The position numbers and the translations under genes were made by a program. The notes under the pieces are model-generated. The model ran no database searches. It saw nothing but the letters and a program-made list of their open reading frames with translations, and was not told where the DNA came from. From Liolophura sinensis (Eukaryota > Mollusca > Polyplacophora > Chitonida > Chitonidae), in the NCBI RefSeq assembly GCF_032854445.1, contig NC_088301.1, forward strand, positions 42,705,187-42,769,186: 64,000 bases of DNA, read 5' to 3'. Shown one piece after another: positions 38,516 through 51,498 of this stretch (the first letter of the stretch is position 1; the number at the start of each line of letters is the position of its first letter).

Positions 38516-39176
38516 GAACAACACGCATGCTGGGTAATGGGCGTGGTGGGTAATTTACTTCATAATAGCTCCACCAACATGCGGTTTGTACAAATTCCAC
38601 GCAGTGACACAGCCTACACCACTGTCGCAGAGAATAGATTACATACAGTAGATATATAAGCGATCATATACTTCAAGAGTATATGAACCGCTGAGTCCAT
38701 CGCGTCCTCGATCTTTAACATCCTGTAATTTATGTTGGGGGTGTGTTGCCTCTCAGCCCATGAGAGTCGTTAAAACTGCCCGCTTGTTCGTGTAAATTCG
38801 GAACCTACATCCAACATTCCGGTTTCCCGATCGTCAATCGGAAAACGAACTGTACTGTTCGCTACCTTCTGGGAAGAAGAGTTCTACTGGAAATTTACGA
38901 ACTGCACTTTGGCGGTTTCCGACGGCAATTCTCCTCCTAACACAGAAGACTTCGAGACTAGTTCTTAGGCAAAATGGAGTCGTAAACCGCGAATTAATCA
39001 ACTATAAATCAAATTATAATTTATCAACTTGAAGTACGCATTAGAATTTTGTTATGGCATGCACCAGCGTGAAAATGCATACTACTCTTTTAAATATTTG
39101 TTTGATATTTAAGTTTTCTTCTCCTTTAAAGTCGATAGCAGTTTAAGTAACTGGTATCACCATATGTGAAAACATA

Positions 39177-39423
39177 TTGAATAATTATGACGTCAATGAG
39201 GCAATGCGTTCTTGCCGTCGAAACCGAGCTTATACAGTTTAACACCATGGATTAGAGAAAGTGTTTTAACTTCATTTTCTGTTCAAGAATAGGGATTTCC
39301 AATATGTCCATGTGTAGAACTCGTGTTGTTACGTGTCTCTGACTAGACAATTTTGGTTGCGAGAATGACTTCTTTTACAAAATAGCCGAATATAAGCGAC
39401 TGGCTAAAAGAAACAGACTTTAG
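39177..39423. repeat. Right arm of a long inverted repeat
   Basis: It pairs with 38267-38515 across a 661-base spacer that has no obvious coding capacity. Both arms include the palindrome TGACGTCA near the inner end and gcgactggctaaaagaaa (or its complement) near the outer end. Confidence 0.85.
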
Positions 39424-39508
39424 TTCCGCTTCCAGCTTGTTAAGGGGTAAATGCTCGACGCTAAATAAAAATAATTGGTCAGTAGAGCAAAATGAATATA
39501 AAGACTTG

Positions 39509-39660
39509 GGAGGGCGATGGCACGATGCGTTGACACGAAGGCACGAAGCGAGGACACGATGTTAGCATCATACCATCGCTTCGTGCCATCGTGTTATCGC
39601 TTCGTGCCATCGTGCCATCTCTTTGCATCATCGTGCCATCGCTTCGTGTCATCGTCGGGC
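39509..39660. repeat. Hairpin of CATCGCTTCGTGCC-type repeats (right)
   Basis: The run gcgatggcacgatgcg...gcacgaagcgagg turns near 39562 into ccatcgcttcgtgccatcgt repeats. It mirrors the hairpin at 38080-38195, and the two flank the long inverted repeat at 72 and 86 bases. Confidence 0.85.
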
Positions 39661-42600
39661 AATGGTACCATAATGACTTTATCCGGCTTCCAAAATTTCT
39701 CCTCATTTATAGTTAAAACAACAAACCTTTCAGCTGTCAAAACAGCTTCTGAGGTATAAATCAAAAGAAAACAGTAAGGCATAAATACGTGAATAAATGC
39801 TGAACGTTACACCTAGGCAATATTTCGGTCATATTGTATTAGGCAAAGGCACACTGGTGACCAAGAACCACGACAGTGAGCAGTACGTATGCCAAACGCA
39901 CTTCTCACATATAGCTATTGCGCAGCTTGAATGAAGCCAAAGGTTGAAATTGACGCTTAGCTGCACAACTGTGTAGTTTCTTTTTAGATATTAATAATGT
40001 TGGCTTATTCTACTGGCATTGAGACGAAAATATGGTCTAAGTATATCTCGTTATGTATATTAATTATACGATTATAAAAACATCTTTTTAACTAAGCAAT
40101 CGAAAACATAAATTTGGATTAACCCTAAACCCTCGTAATTCATGTAACAAATCTCCAATACGCTGCATGCAACGTGCGTTAGTTTAGGTATTTGGGGAAA
40201 AAACATATAACTGAGGCAACCGAGTTAAAGGCATTCAAGATTATAGTATAAGAATATACTAAGAAACCAAATGAAGAGTCAGTATCAGTAAGCAAACAAA
40301 ATGTCATGGAGACTTGAAAATCATCCTTTACCTGCTGATGTGTAGTATAATCCTTCTGGATTAGCACTGCGGGTTCGCTGTCAAGATTTCTCAGTGTCCT
40401 ATTTGAGCAGTGACAATTTGACGGTCTTTATGTACATTGCCCAGGCCATGAGGCAATCGCGTCGAACCAATGGTCAAAGAGACTACTGAATATATCGAAA
40501 ACAATTATGAATTTCCTTTGTTGGCCTCAGGATCTGAGTGGTCAGTGATTCTCTATAGAGATGTAATAAGACACGGACCATTGCACTTCGACTCCATTGT
40601 CCACAAACCCGTTGTCAGGAAAGGAATGCCGCCTGGACATGCTGGCGCATTGGACATAACAGCGAAATGCTGCACCAAAAAGTGGACAAGCCACGAACAC
40701 GAAAAAGCGGTACCGGCTCAAAAATACACTCAGGTATAGCTTGTGGTGGAAGTATATAACTTGTGGAATGCACGAGAAAACAACATTATGTGAAGCATAC
40801 AACAGAATGTTGCTTCGATCATATATAATCGGTAATATTTTCTCATCCTATAAGATGATATATATTTATAATATATGAACTGCATGTAATGACATCTCTG
40901 TGGCATACATTGATACATAACATTTTTGTATTGGAGATATAGACTTGTACTTGCTGCAATTTGTAAAATGATGAAGAAGAACAATAAAATCATACATGAG
41001 TCATACATTGACCTATTGTTACTGAGTGTTACAAGCATATAGTGCATGAAATCAAGACTTTTCACTGGAATGACACAGAGAAACTGAACTTCGTGCACTA
41101 TAAAATTGTGTAGAATGTGTATAGCGTTCCTAATGCAGTTTATTAAAAAAAAGATAGATGAATGTCACATTTTAACGTTTAAGGCAGTTAATTTTTCAAA
41201 GCCAAATTTTAAAATGTAGCACCGAAAAGATGATTTTCTTCACGATGCAAATATAATAACTCAGATTGCAGATAATCTTCAGGAATACTAAATTATATAC
41301 AGTTAAAATTTGTTGTCAATAAAAATCTGTCGATTTTCAAAATTGCATGTTAACTACTGACGTTGTTATTGAATCAGCGCCTTTATACTGAAGAAATATT
41401 TCTTGTGGATATACATAGAGCATAGGTATCGACAAAATATGTGGATCTGTTCTTTCCGTTTATACTGTGCCAAAGTATATCTGGCATTCCTACATCTTGC
41501 CATAACCCTGTGCAAAAAATTGGATCAGTATGTATATTACCAATGTAATGTTTTATTGCTAACTGTATTCCTGCGTTCCTATTGTACAGTGTATGCACAT
41601 TAATCTTTGTTTGTTTAAGTGCTTATTCGTAACAGAATTACACATTACATCTCGGTAAAGTTAACAAACGAGTGGCGTTGTAATTTGGTTTCAGCAATTA
41701 GTATAATTCACTAAGTTGCTTGATTTGGTTAAGAGTCAGCAAATACCCTGAGCTACAGTTTGTGAGCTATTTATTTTTAGTGCTACTGGAGCGTATCACC
41801 TTTTTCCTACAACCCAGCCCAATACGGCTAAACCAGACGAACAGGTCTGAAAATCATTCAAATTTTTCTCAGCAGACTGGGTGGAATCCCAGAAGAATGA
41901 GGAGACGTGAACAAGGCAAAGTGAATAGTACAATTGTACATACTCATACAAGTTATAGCCGTAATTTAGTAGCAGGGTACAGTCAAGCAGGGTAATCTAG
42001 GGTACAAGACGCAAATATTCAGCGTGAAATTTGTATTGTGAGTAATAAAAAAATATTCTCAGAATGTCCATCCATTTTGATGGATTTCATCCGCTTATTT
42101 TTTAATTTTAACATCAACGTCGACAGGTATATGCAGGCGTGAAGCCAAAGTATGGCGAGCAAAACCCCCACCCTCAGTTCCAGACATTAAGTTATATGAC
42201 AACGCAAATACGCGAAATATCAGATTTACGAAATGCATTCAGATCAGCTTGGAGTGATGTTACTTCGTCTGTGTACCATAGTCATGTACCATATTGAAAA
42301 AATAGGAATGGTACATATTTTTCATAAATGCTTGTTACCATACATATGCTCGTCGTATTACCAGACCACGGTTTTGTCTGTGTGTTCAACTGTCTGCTAA
42401 CAGTCCATGTTCCGTTTTAAATAAATGCAGAGGTGATGATGTGTCTCGCCCCAAATTTCCCTGTTTCAGGGGTTCCAATATTGACCACATTTGCTATAAA
42501 GGTGGATTTTTAATTTTTTGTAGATGTAAATACATAGGAAAGATATGTCGCGCCTCACGTTTACCTATTTCCAAGCTGGTCAAGGTAACCTCATTGGTAT

Positions 42601-43435
42601 TTCCCATAATTCTGCATTATGGATATAATTACTTTGTGTCCGAGCTACATGGTAACCGGCATGGCTGCCAATGTTCCTATATCTACATTATGAATATATT
42701 TTTTTGTCTTGAGCCTTTCTGGAGAAGAAAAAAATGACAACATGCTCAGATAAATTTTCTGACCAGTGTTTGTTGCCACATAGCCTCCAGTTTAGACTGG
42801 ACGTGTATGTCATTATGATAACCTGGATATTTAGGCTACGAATTGCTATCAGTATATAGTTGTCATAAGTATCCCACGAGTGTGCTACGTCAAATGTCAT
42901 TACAGCATAATGGGTGATCAAGAGCAGTTGATAACCTTTATTATACCTTGAAACAGATATTATTTCAAAGACGAAAAAGGGGTAGCACACGGTCTAGCTG
43001 TCGCATGGACCCCAAATATAGGCCAACATGTCTGAGTTCTGTGCTTCTTTCATGTTTTACTAATTTGAAAACGGTGGATACCGACACCTTTCTCATCACC
43101 ATTTGGGCCATAGAAGTTTAGAATACGACATACGAATATGTTGTTTATCGTCATTTATCTTAGGGTTTATTTTAACTGTTCATGTAAAAGCTTAATTCGT
43201 AGTAACTTCGACAATCGCTTAGCACCAGAATTGATGAGAATTAGTTAAAACATGCAGTGATGTTAATTACAATATATTAGATGTCACAGGCCTAGAATTA
43301 CTCGAATGTCGTCTCTTTTAACATATAGTATGATGCCATCCGAACTGCACCGAATTCTGGATTTTGTACTTCAACTATAAAGGCTTCAATTCTGTTGTGC
43401 TCATCAGATTAGCATATCACTTAATACAAACCACG

Positions 43436-43690
43436 GACCGCTTTGGTGGCCTAATCGTTAAAGTGTTCGCCTCGAAATCATACCAAGACTTTAAAAAACT
43501 GGTATTTGTTGCTGCTTAGCGCTCAGCACTGAGAGGTTAGAGCTGGTCAGTACTCGGTGTTACTCGGTGGGGTGTCATGACTGATGTCTTCGACATGATG
43601 CTTCAGTGGCGGCTGCTCTTTGCCGGCATGGACTCGTCCTGCCACAAGGATACACAATATATGTACACTCATCACTGAGCCCTCGTCGTT
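43436..43690 (+). mobile_element. SINE family B, near full length
   Basis: The tRNA-like head contains a box-A-like ggtggcctaatcgttaaagt. The body contains cataccaagactttaaaaaa, gcgctcagcactgagaggtt, tcggtggggtgtcatgactg, atgtcttcgacatgatgctt and gccacaaggatacacaatat. Reverse copies lie at 58.6 and 59.3 kb. The family is distinct from A: it has no 'gtacggcgtaaaacacc' tail. Confidence 0.7.
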
Positions 43691-43965
43691 TTTATACAAA
43701 CCTCGTATGTATGACATTATGACATTTTATACAAACCGCGTATTCTGTCATTACGACATTTTATACAAACCACGTGTGTCTGTCACTATGACATTTTATA
43801 CAAACCGCGTATGTATGTCATTTTGACATTTTATACCATGTATGTATGTCATGACATTTTATAGAAACCGTGTATTATGTCACTATCACATTTTTTACAA
43901 ACCACGTATGTCTCTCTTTCGGACATTTTATACAAAATTCTACTATGTCATTGTGACATTTCGAC
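43690..43965. repeat. 35-37-bp minisatellite with palindromic core, about 8 copies
   Basis: Units begin ttatacaaaccgcgtatgta and contain tgtcattatgacatt, itself nearly self-complementary (TGTCATNATGACA). It directly follows SINE family B, so it may have grown from that element's tail. Confidence 0.85.
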
Positions 43966-45478
43966 CTGATCTGTCTGTCATTAAAAAAGTGGCTCATGTC
44001 ATTGAATACCAAAAAACTAGAAACCTACATGTGTCATTACGGTTTCTGGACGGTATCCATGAGATTTCAAATTCTTAAGTCCTAAAAACTGTCAATGGCG
44101 AAGCCAAAACCTGTCTGCAGGCTTTTTGACACAAAACACTCATTTAAAATAATCTTATAAAACATTGCTTTTTAAGTCATAAACTGAGAGTGGTACCCAA
44201 ATTAATTAGGGGAAGGGATATTGGCCGATGGCCAGCACTAACCCATTTCTTCACAGAAAGCTAAATTTCAAAGTCAATAACAAAAGCAGAATGAGGTCAT
44301 GCAAAAATCCCAATCAATGCATCGAATTTGAAAGACCCGACCCTGGCCTGAACGTATTCATTGTGCGAATGATTACAAAGTGCATAAAATGAAGATTTAT
44401 GCGCTGTATGCATAAGCATGCACATACGTGCAAATTCACAGCAGCTGCGGCATGCTGCAGAAAGTCGAGGTCGCTTGCACTCTGACCCTTCAGACAGATC
44501 TGCAAAGCTGCTATATATTTTGCGTGCTTTTCTGTTTTGGAAGATTACAGATATTTCTCTTTTCGCAGTTAAAGCACGTTTATCTCAGACCACCTGTATG
44601 TACGAGTTGGCTTACATTTACTGGTTGTAAGCGAAACGCGAAAACTCAACCAATATGCCTAATACAACGCTGAACTCTACACTTCTGAGTGTCTCAATCC
44701 CCGCTTTCTTGTCATTGTACTCGAGCTATTCCTTCGTCAGTAACTAGTGATCTTTTGTCCGTGGTTCGATTTCATTTAACGCACACAAAGTAAGTGTCCA
44801 GACTGCGACTTTTTCACATCCAAGTTCAATGCCATCCAAGCGAAAACTTGAGACCCCGGTGTTCAAAAAATGTTTCTAAGACTGGATAAAATCGACGTTC
44901 GATTTCGGGTATAGAGGACAAAGCACCGGTGGACCCACTTATTTACTTGGTGAAAGATCAATGTGTGGCCACTCAAGCTTATCTATGCAAAGTTTATAGT
45001 ATTCTCTAAGTTAATCATTGCAGCGTATTGCTGCTTTACTACGTCTCTCCTTATGGAGAGTTTTAAGTGTATTAAAAAAGGTGTATGTTTTACGAGGCTT
45101 TCTCAACCATTTCGTCTCATATCTCTGGAAAAAAACTGTCCGAATGAATACATCACAGATGAAGTACATAGTATGGTGTGTATCAATGGAGTGGTAAGAA
45201 TTTAGTGCTTTGCCAAAGAGGTCGCCTAGACGAATGCAGCTCGGTTTTTAGGCTGCGGATTTACGTTAGAAGGATTTTCAGGTGCCTGACGAAGATTGAT
45301 AGTTTGATGATCATATAACTGAAAATTCTAGAGAATTGTGTTAAACCAGTCCAACCAGTCAGTAAGTTAATAATCAATATAAACGCGCCTAAAGCACGAT
45401 TGTGATTTGATAATACTACAGGATGTTAGCAGATAAAGTGCGCGGTGACTTATGATGGCCATACTAAATAGTTTCAGT

Positions 45479-45534
45479 GTAACAAGATAGAAAGTGTAAC
45501 CTAACTAATCAGGTTACACTTTCTGTCTTGTAAC
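45479..45534. repeat. 24-bp-stem hairpin with 8-base loop
   Basis: The left arm gtaacaagatagaaagtgta plus acct pairs with aggttacactttctgtcttg plus taac, with two mismatches. The loop is aactaatc. It could be a minimal inverted-repeat transposon remnant or a hairpin RNA; sequence alone does not decide. Confidence 0.75.
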
Positions 45535-47989
45535 ATAAGCATACACATGCATATGTATATATAAAAGCGCCTCATATGGTCCTAGTCATTATCACAGTTG
45601 TTTCCTTGGTGTACAATAACAGATGTGCTTTTTCACAGTTTTTATAATCTAATAAGTCCAACTCAAGTCCAACTTTGTTTTTACTAAAATATAACCAGTG
45701 ACCGTGTCCAAAGTCTCAGATTTCAACTTGTCATACACAAAAGCATGTAGCTTGAGGTAAACCATTATTGATTTCAAGTCGAACTGTCACTCTACCGGAC
45801 TCTCTTTGAAAAGGGAGAGTCTTTCTGAATCGGGATTATCACCTTTCAAACAAGTTTACACTATGTTGGTAGAAGGGTCAGTCTACCGTGTATGAGGAGA
45901 TGGGTGAACAGGGAGCGCTGATAATTATTTAGTCACCATGCAGTGATGAAATAACTCCTGTGATGTGAGTAGGTGTGCTATTTTGAAAAGGTGTAATTCT
46001 GAAAGGAATTTAACAAAATGACTAAGTGATGTAGTGGAACTCTAGACTCGTGTTATACACTGGAAAAGCTGCTATTATAGTCCAAGAGCAATTTGTTTCT
46101 TTCATTCAGAATGTACTCTGCATCCAGAATATTTGATTTATACATGATCTTGGTAATGCGGATCCGTAAAACGAACCTACCAAAAAACTGTTTACTAAGG
46201 TGAAAAAAATTATCTCGCGGTACCCGAACCTTCCTAACTAAATAGTGTTTGTCGCTTTTAAGTGTCCAAAAACGACGACCATCTGGTCGATAGTTTTTGT
46301 TTTTGTCAAACAAGGTCGATCGAGGTAGCCTTTTGCCTTTTTATCTTTCAAGGAAAAATGTTTGCCTATCTCCTACATGACCCCGAATGTTCAGGTGTAT
46401 GAGTGAACCACTGACCGTCGTACTCTTCGCAAGGCACGCTTCCCTCCCAACACTATTGCCTTTTAAATGATTCACCTTTTAACCTCGTGCAATACACGTG
46501 GTCTTATTCAGCTTTAACTTCATCATTCAACTATTGGCCTTTGTGTCCGTGCGCGGCTGTGTTCAACAGTGAAATGCTGAAATGCTTCAACAGTGAAGTA
46601 TCTCTTACAACCAGGATGTAGACAATAAAGGAATAAACGTTGTGAAAGCACCGTCACTTTCGACCCTGCGATTGTTATCACAGAGTTTGTAATAGAAGAA
46701 TTTCCATTCTCATATATAAAAATGTTTCAGTTCACTACGCAAATATTTAGGGAGTAATTGGTGCAGTATCGAACCCTGAACGGCAAAATTTGCATTTTGG
46801 AAAAGTTGACGTTTTAAGGCAAAGCAAAGTATGTTTATGATGAAACAGTATGATACAGGAACAGATGCTTGTTTCGCTCACTGATTTGAGGGACAGCGAC
46901 AAAGCTAGCATTGCTCTCACCGCACCCTATTGCTCTTTGATATAGGTGAGGAGGCGGACCCTATACATGTATATACTCGAATCAGTTGTATATTCTGGAG
47001 TGCTAGTATTTTTTTAAATCTCAATTAAACAAATAAATACATTAAATCAATAAATCACTTGAATCAACGATAATCCTATATTCTCGCCATCAAGCTTATA
47101 TTCTCTACTCATGTTTCTATAGAAGATGGCATTTGGCCCATCACATCGAAACACCATAAATTATAAATAAAAAATAGCTCTATCATGTGGCATTAACGAC
47201 AGCACATGTATAAAATAGTTTACTCTATTTTCCTAGAAAAACAAAACAACAACGTGTTAACGGAAAAATAAATAGTGCATTGAATGGTACTGGCTTGACG
47301 CATTCCATGTAGTCTGTACATCCTTTAATGTGGGTTTAGTTTTCCAAAAGTCCCACTATATACTGTTGGCCTTTCGATCTTTTTATATGGAACATGTACT
47401 TAGCAGCTTGCAAAGGAACTGGGAAAACGCTGGCATTATTTGTTTGCGAAAACGAAATGTTTTCTGAGTACTGTATACTTTTGTGAGTCTTCTGTCACGT
47501 CTGGACACATCACTGGCCCCCGCTGATTCTGCATGGAGTGTCTGCGCTATGTATCATTGTCCACATGACGACTGAATACCCAGAAGATGACTGGATTAGC
47601 CACAGGTCATGATTTTGGAAATAAAGCCTTCATAGGTCTATACACATAAGGTATGTGGTGAAACTTTTGTTTGAATAATGGCGCAAGGATTTCATAGTAG
47701 TTTGCGTTTCGTGTGGTTTGATTGATTACCTTATATCTGAGTGTTGTTAAACGCCATAGGTATACTTTGGATGTTTATCACTTAGAAGATGGCAGTCAGT
47801 TTCATAGCTGAAAAAAAACCGATTAAGTACATGGCCAAGACAAACGACCAACTTTAAAACTGGCAAGTTACTGGCAAACGTGTGACGATCAAATATACAC
47901 ACCACACAGTTGCTTGAAGACAAGCGGTTTTCAAGACTTTGCAAATACCCAAACGAGAGCCCTTGATCGCTTTTTGTCTCTATCAAATT

Positions 47990-48078
47990 CTTTGCCTAAG
48001 TCCGAGAATGAACCCGCGCTGGGTGGGTTCTAGCAAGTACATATGTACCTTAACCACCTGATCACTAAAAGGGTCAGC
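47990..48078 (-). mobile_element. tRNA-like SINE head fragment
   Basis: On the minus strand gtgatcaggtggttaaggta resembles box A and gcgcgggttcattctcgg resembles box B, at tRNA-like spacing. No tRNA fold was confirmed and no body from families A or B follows. Confidence 0.35.
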
Positions 48079-49226
48079 GTAGCCATGTAATCTGTATCAT
48101 CGGCGGTGACTTCTACCCTTACATATAAATTCCTCACAGTGAATAAAAAGTTATTTCTTCTTAAAAAAGTTTATTTATTAATTTTTATTCATTTTTTCTA
48201 TTTTAAAAAAAATTGACATCACCGGCCTGTCATAGAAAATTAGAATGCATCGATTAATTTGAAGATGTCGAGGCTTATTTTATGAGACAAGGCCAGTTCT
48301 GTCCTTTGGCTCCCATTCAATTTACAATGAACCTGATATCATTGAAAATATTTATATATCCTCTTGAGTCACATTATATAGGACACTATCTAATCAACAT
48401 CAGTAAGAAATCAGAGTCAAGGCGAGAGTCCGCAGCTGTTCTCCCCGCACTAAAGCTCTCATGCATGGAGGGACATGACAAGAACTTATATAAAACAGGA
48501 CAAACTCCTATTTTACAACACCATTTAACCTCATTAACTTATTGAAGAGACAATACAAAAATATGTTTTAGATCACGCATATTCACCTACAAAAAGGCTC
48601 TTATCGAAACGAAAGTTAATATATGTTCAGATGCAACAAACGGCGATTCAAGTCGCGCTGTCTTTGTATTGTTCTAACTGTCGGTCCGTTTGTCGATCAT
48701 CCTACATCCTACATAAGACAACATCAACTTCTCGCGGAAAAGTCGCCTACAGCTATGGCAAATTTACACTTGTTTATATACAGAACGTATTCTTCACCAT
48801 GATGGTTATAGGCCTTCGAAATGAATATAATATATGCCTACAAATAAAAAGAAAATGATCCATCAACTGTTCAATCTGAAATGGAAATTTCGGAGCCAAT
48901 CCAGAAAACCTGAGCTACCTTTCAAAAGGCGGATGTATCACCGCGAATGGTGGTATTGTGTTTGTGGGAATTACACATTATACAGGCTATAGCGACGTAA
49001 AGATAGACGGCTGTGGTAGTGAATGGATACTTGTTAAATTTAATGGATCATCAGCTTATACTTACCATGCAGTGGAACGCTTTCGTGAAAAGAATGCAAG
49101 GCTATATTCTTTGTGTAAGTGCAAGCGATAGAGAATGCCAGGAATGAGTGAAAGTGTGAAACCCTACATTACAATTAATATCCTATGCATGAGCGGAAAG
49201 GGCGAGATTTGAAATTTCAGTGGATG

Positions 49227-49228
<2 letters not shown>

Positions 49229-49307
<79 letters not shown>
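49229..49307. repeat. (AT)n microsatellite
   Basis: About 39 uninterrupted AT repeats. The tyrosine/isoleucine frames through it are simple-sequence by-products. Confidence 0.95.
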
Positions 49308-49310
<3 letters not shown>

Positions 49311-49520
49311 CTGAATATGGAGGGATTTTTCATCTGTATAGAGTGGAACATCGACAGACATTATACAAGGCAGTCTCATTTATGATAAAATGTAAAAATT
49401 TTCGACTGAAGAAAGATTAGAAACACTTAGACACTCGTATCACTCCATCCACAGTCTGCCTTCTGAGAAACAGAATAAGCTTCAGTCAGTTAACGTAAAA
49501 TACATCGCCAAACGCTACTT

Positions 49521-49793
49521 ATGTATTTATTTATTTGAATGGAGATGTACGCCGTACAAAATAAATCTTCAATTACACCAGAGTGGCTAGCATTGTGGTT
49601 GGAGGAAATCCGGTGGAACACGGGGGGAACCCATGACCATCAGCAAGTTGCTGGAAGACTTTCTCACTTAAGAGGAAACCAGCATGAGCCGCATGGACTT
49701 GAACTATCAGCGATCACATATAATTGGTGAAATGCTCCTGGGTCATCCATGATTGCTCTGTGCACCAGCACGCTCGCCACTAGGCCATGGAAG
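49521..49793 (-). mobile_element. Full-length but diverged SINE family A
   Basis: In reverse order it shows the (ATTT)n tail, an altered 3' block (gtacgccgtacaaaataaat), the body (gaaatccggtggaacacggg, catgaccatcagcaag) and the head (cttgaactatcagcgatcac, gctcctgggtcatccatgat, gcacgctcgccactaggcca). It is an old copy. Confidence 0.75.
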
Positions 49794-51339
49794 GTCCTGC
49801 TTAGAATTAGTAATAAATTACACTGGGCTGCATTACTGCTCTCACATTTTACTCGGTGTCAAACAGGTATATGTACTGTTAGTTGTTAATGCAAGGTCGG
49901 CCATTCAGCCCATGGACAACAACCAGGCTTCGGTAGTCAGAACACCCAGATGACTACCATTCAGTGTATTGTTGCCTTGTTCCGATCCACCACTCTATAG
50001 CCCTATATATTTACTAACGCAAGCCTTGTCCTATAGACCCCACCAGTATGATGCCTGCGTTGTCTCTGAAGACCATTCAGCTATTGTCATCCAGACGCCA
50101 AAGTCGTGTGAAAATCACGAGGCCCTGTACTATAAACATGCATGTCTGGCGCACACCTTTCATTGCCAGGAAAAGACATGCTTGGTCAGTCACTCTGTTG
50201 CCTTACACTGCGTATTACTACAATACAACCATGCCAGAACCTGCCGTAAGTTTTTGCTAACATTGCCGAAATACAAATGTTTGCTTACATGAATGTGTCC
50301 ATTCGTAACAAAAAACAGAAAAAAAGCTGTCCAAGCCATATCTTGTACATAATACGGTGACCAGATCAAAATGTTTTGGACCCATGCACTGTTGGGACAC
50401 TAGGCTGTATATTATGGTAACTAATGATGAGATGGAAAAAACGTATGGAGTGTTGGAAACAGACGTTAATGAGATGTGTCTTTAATTTTCCTTGCCCGAT
50501 ATATGTGACAGGTAGAATAGCCCATTAACCAATATAATTAACTTCGTGTAATTAGCTTCGAAACGCAGGTGTATAGGTATATATAAGTCTCTCTCTCTGC
50601 CAGTCAAATTTTTGGTATCCTATCTTTTTAAATGCATGGGTCATTCAAATTCATTTAAGGTTTACTTTGTTGTGCAAAGTTTTTCAGAATGTCACAACGT
50701 GCGAAATTTTTCTCACATTGGGTGAGTAATCGTTCAACAGGCAATGCAGGTTTGAAATTCTGACAGTTATTTACGGTATCAATTAATCTTCAAGTGTACA
50801 TTGGCATGGTGACCTATAGTTTTACTGTGTAGCCCTACAGCCTTATATAAAATAAAATGAATAACGTTATATCTCGGTCTAGACCATGATAATTACTGAA
50901 TTTAATTGTACGTTGTTTAGTTTCAGTCACTGGAACAACCTGAAGCTGGCAGACCACAGGACTAAGACTGCATGTAAACAATGTAGTTCACTACAAAAAG
51001 TTAAACTGTTAGTTTTAATAGAACTCTGAATTAATAGAATGTGTGTGTTAGATTTAACGAAATACAATTCTATCATAACCCAGACAACAGATTTTCTGTT
51101 AAATTTAACAGATAATTTTTTTTAGAGTAAGCTACTTAGGCATATTTAAATTAAGACTGAAGCTCTTACAGCAGTGCCTTAATCAGGATTCCATTTATCT
51201 ACGACACATTTAACATTGTGTTAAATAACCCATCCCAAGCATTTTTTTACAGCTTGTTTTACGTTGCAATTCTTGGCACACTATACACGAATACCGTAAA
51301 TGGCGAATTTTTCAGACCGTAACTTGCAGTATGCAGCCT

Positions 51340-51498
51340 TGAGGGAGTCGATGGAACTGTTGTGTCAGGGGAGGTAATCAACCGGAAGTCAAACCCCCCA
51401 GTCACTGGACCCAAGACGCCACGTGGTAATGTTTACTATCGGGTTTTCGCAGATTTCGTGTGTTAACACTTAAGCGAAAGTCTTTTACCCGCAAGACA
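51340..51498 (+). promoter_or_regulatory. Likely promoter/5'UTR of the CCDC167 gene
   Basis: This is the less AT-rich stretch just before the ATG. It contains an ETS-like accggaagt near 51380 and an E-box-like cacgtg near 51421, and no TATA box. It is inferred from position only. Confidence 0.35.

Larger units (their letters stand above)
40410..51490. other. Gene-free region
   Basis: Eleven kilobases without a supported exon. It includes a SINE family B copy and 35-bp minisatellite at 43.4-44.0 kb, a hairpin at 45.5 kb, a tRNA-like SINE head at 48.0 kb, an AT microsatellite at 49.2 kb and a SINE family A copy at 49.5 kb. The plus-strand frame at 40470-40739 (89 codons) has no splice or family support. 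Confidence 0.5.

Noticed and set aside
40470-40739. 89-codon plus-strand frame
   Set aside because: No recognisable motif, no splice partners, and it overlaps an open minus-strand frame of similar size.
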